This document shows positions 6,272 through 7,165 of a stretch of DNA of 7,165 nt, piece after piece. The position numbers and the translations under genes are program-made. Within the stretch, counting starts at the first letter, position 1; every line of letters starts with the position of its first letter. Location of the stretch: NCBI GenBank assembly GCA_937991535.1, contig CALKHN010000010.1, positions 1-7,165 on the forward strand, given 5' to 3'. This stretch comes from an uncultured Sphingobacteriales bacterium. Lineage in GTDB: Bacteria > Bacteroidota > Bacteroidia > Chitinophagales > Chitinophagaceae. Under the pieces are notes generated by a model, which was not told the origin of the DNA, made no database searches, and was given only the letters and a program-made list of their open reading frames with translations.

Positions 6272-6883
6272 TTACTGCGCATGAACAGATGCAATCTGGC
6301 TGTAGGCGATTTCATCCGCGCGGATGGCGCCCACCCGGAACCAGTACTTCGTTCCCGGCTGCAGGTTTAAATGAGTGTAAGAACTCTTCGACGAGCGCGT
6401 GGACGTCCATTGAGCCGTACTACCCGGGGCAGTGGAGGTGATTTCGTGAGAGTACAATCCGGCATACTTTACCGGCTTTACTCTGCAGACCAGTTGCCCG
6501 CTGATGTTGCCATTCCTGACTTTGATGTCTTCCGGATGGGTCAGGTAGCCCGGTTCGGGAGTTTTACTCATTGGAAAGCCGCTGCTATTGAGGGCGGCCT
6601 CATCATCTGGTGTTGTCCCCATGACATAAAGGCCCAGGCTTCTCAACACGCTCAGGAGATCTTTGCGGCTTTTGTTTTTTTCGGCAATGAGGATTTTGTC
6701 TTTGCCGGAAGCCGCAACTACATCCGCGGTGAACTTGTTGAGAGCCGTTTGCACATCGGTGAGCGATGGCAACGGGGTCGGATAATGGGGATTGCCAGTC
6801 ATGCAGGTTACAATGTAATCTGCCTTGGTAATCAGGTTTGTGTCTGAAAGCCTGATTAGGTTGATCTTAATGCTTGTTCGCAT
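6272..6883 (-). CDS. Fibronectin type III domain protein of unknown function
   Basis: A 203-residue protein with no recognisable catalytic motif. The N-terminal half (about 1-110) looks helical and contains 'MTGNPHYPTPLPSL' (28-41), a Lys-rich helix, 'LLSVLRSLGLYV' (77-88) and 'LNSSGFPMSKTPEP' (98-111). That last signature is the one I recognise from small fibronectin-type-III proteins common in Bacteroidota. The C-terminal half (about 115-202) reads as one FnIII fold, with 'LQPGTKYWFRVGAIR' (174-188) matching the E-F strand region and a conserved Trp at 159. I see no signal peptide, lipobox or membrane span, so by sequence it would stay in the cytoplasm unless exported by an unseen route. 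It starts at ATG 6883, is transcribed towards the polysaccharide operon and is not part of it. The plus-strand frame opposite it is a shadow. Confidence 0.82.
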   Translation of the reverse strand: MRTSIKINLIRLSDTNLITKADYIVTCMTGNPHYPTPLPSLTDVQTALNKFTADVVAASGKDKILIAEKNKSRKDLLSVLRSLGLYVMGTTPDDEAALNSSGFPMSKTPEPGYLTHPEDIKVRNGNISGQLVCRVKPVKYAGLYSHEITSTAPGSTAQWTSTRSSKSSYTHLNLQPGTKYWFRVGAIRADEIAYSQIASVHAQ

Positions 6884-6902
6884 AAGTAATTGATTTTATA
6901 AA

Positions 6903-6937
6903 ACTCCACAAAATCGTGGATTGCTTTTATAACAACC
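6903..6937 (-). promoter_or_regulatory. Possible promoter region of the fibronectin-type-III gene
   Basis: On the minus strand, TTG at 6935-6933 is followed after 16 bases by CGATTTTG (6916-6909), which matches 6 of 8 positions of the Bacteroidota -7 element TAnnTTTG, including the TTTG. The spacing is shorter than the usual about 19-21. The same place holds a five-base inverted repeat, TCCAC/GTGGA (6905-6909 and 6916-6920). The match is weak and other TA-rich words (TTTTATAAAA at 6893-6902) are nearby. Confidence 0.22.
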
Positions 6938-6971
6938 TTTCGTATCCTGAAAGTATATGTTTTCGCCTGCT

Positions 6972-7081
6972 GGGTAACTATAGGTTACAATAGGTCATTG
7001 CAGGCGACTTTAGGTGATTACAGGTATCAATGGGCAACTTTGGGTAACAACAGGCAACTTTGGGGCACTATTTACCACTTT
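6972..7081. repeat. Eleven tandem degenerate 10-bp repeats
   Basis: Eleven consecutive 10-base units run without a slip, starting at 6972, 6982 and so on to 7072. The consensus is RGGYNACWWY. G2, G3 and A6 are each kept in 10 of 11 units and C7 in 9 of 11, while position 5 is nearly free. The last unit (TTACCACTTT) is the most decayed. TGCTGGG flanks the array at 6968-6974 and 7081-7087. Several units contain stop triplets, so it is not coding. It lies about 90 bases upstream of the fibronectin-type-III start. The period is close to one DNA turn, placing the GG and AC steps on one face of the helix. Confidence 0.8.
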
Positions 7082-7102
7082 GCTGGGCAGATTTTGCCAA
7101 AT

Positions 7103-7165
7103 GTCAATTGGCAAATGAGAAAAGTCAATTGACAAATGAGAAAAGTCAATTGACAAATGAGAAAA
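7103..7165. repeat. Three tandem copies of a 21-bp unit with palindromic core
   Basis: Three head-to-tail copies start at 7103, 7124 and 7145; the last ends exactly at the window edge, so the array probably continues. Copies 2 and 3 are identical and copy 1 differs by one base (GG for GA). Each unit is a palindrome GTCAATTGAC followed by the A-rich tail AAATGAGAAAA. Just before and into copy 1, TTGCCAA (7094-7100) and TTGGCAA (7108-7114) form a separate inverted repeat around the variant base. No gene is seen here. Confidence 0.85.

Noticed and set aside
6371..6847. 158-residue plus-strand reading frame
   Set aside because: It lies entirely opposite the fibronectin-type-III gene, shows no family features, and the minus-strand product has a clear domain pattern.
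6968..7087. Attachment-site or transposon ends marked by TGCTGGG on both sides of the decamer array
   Set aside because: Seven bases with no integrase, transposase or target duplication; TGCTGGG overlaps the GGG of the repeat unit itself and is probably a further decayed piece of it.
7103..7165. CRISPR array
   Set aside because: The 21-base units are directly adjacent with no unique spacers, and no cas gene is present.

Overview
The window looks like a piece of a Bacteroidota chromosome, probably from the Chitinophaga/Sphingobacteria side, though this placement is an inference. It rests on protein style (an ABC exporter ATPase and glycosyltransferases with the wording usual in that phylum, and a small fibronectin-type-III protein with the 'SSGF-x-x-SK-x-P' signature), AT-rich genes, and start codons mostly without Shine-Dalgarno sequences.

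Positions 2-5975 hold six tightly packed plus-strand genes from a surface-polysaccharide (O-antigen-like) locus. In order they are: the 3' part of a Wzt-type ATPase of a polysaccharide ABC exporter; a WecD-like N-acetyltransferase; a WecE-like sugar aminotransferase; a GT4-type glycosyltransferase; a class I SAM-dependent methyltransferase; and a second GT4 glycosyltransferase. Junctions overlap by 4, 13, 8 and 1 bases, with one 9-base gap, so this is almost certainly one operon. WecE and WecD together make TDP-Fuc4NAc (4-acetamido-4,6-dideoxygalactose) from TDP-4-keto-6-deoxyglucose. The two glycosyltransferases would build the chain, the methyltransferase would decorate or cap it, and the exporter would carry the lipid-linked product across the inner membrane. 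The exporter's permease and the rml genes supplying the nucleotide sugar are not in the window.

Base composition is uneven. The ATPase's nucleotide-binding domain is about 57% GC where counted. Near 540-600 it falls to roughly 25-40%, stays AT-rich through the methyltransferase, and rises again at the last glycosyltransferase (about 4887 onward). This looks like a swapped glycan-specificity cassette whose left edge lies inside the exporter ATPase gene.

Positions 5976-6271 lie between convergent genes. They hold a GC-rich cluster of short direct and inverted repeats built on a CCCCGAAGCGTTTGCAGC unit, followed by a two-part hairpin that is a plausible terminator for the minus-strand gene. That gene (6883-6272) encodes a 203-residue fibronectin-type-III protein of unknown function. 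Upstream of it, 6884-7165 has no gene but two distinct tandem arrays: eleven degenerate 10-bp units with almost exact helical-turn spacing (6972-7081), and three copies of a 21-bp unit with a palindromic core (7103-7165) running off the window end.

I found no RNA gene, insertion sequence, CRISPR array or origin. The genes belong to known families. The least explained parts are the composition break inside wzt and the repeat arrays on either side of the fibronectin-type-III gene.
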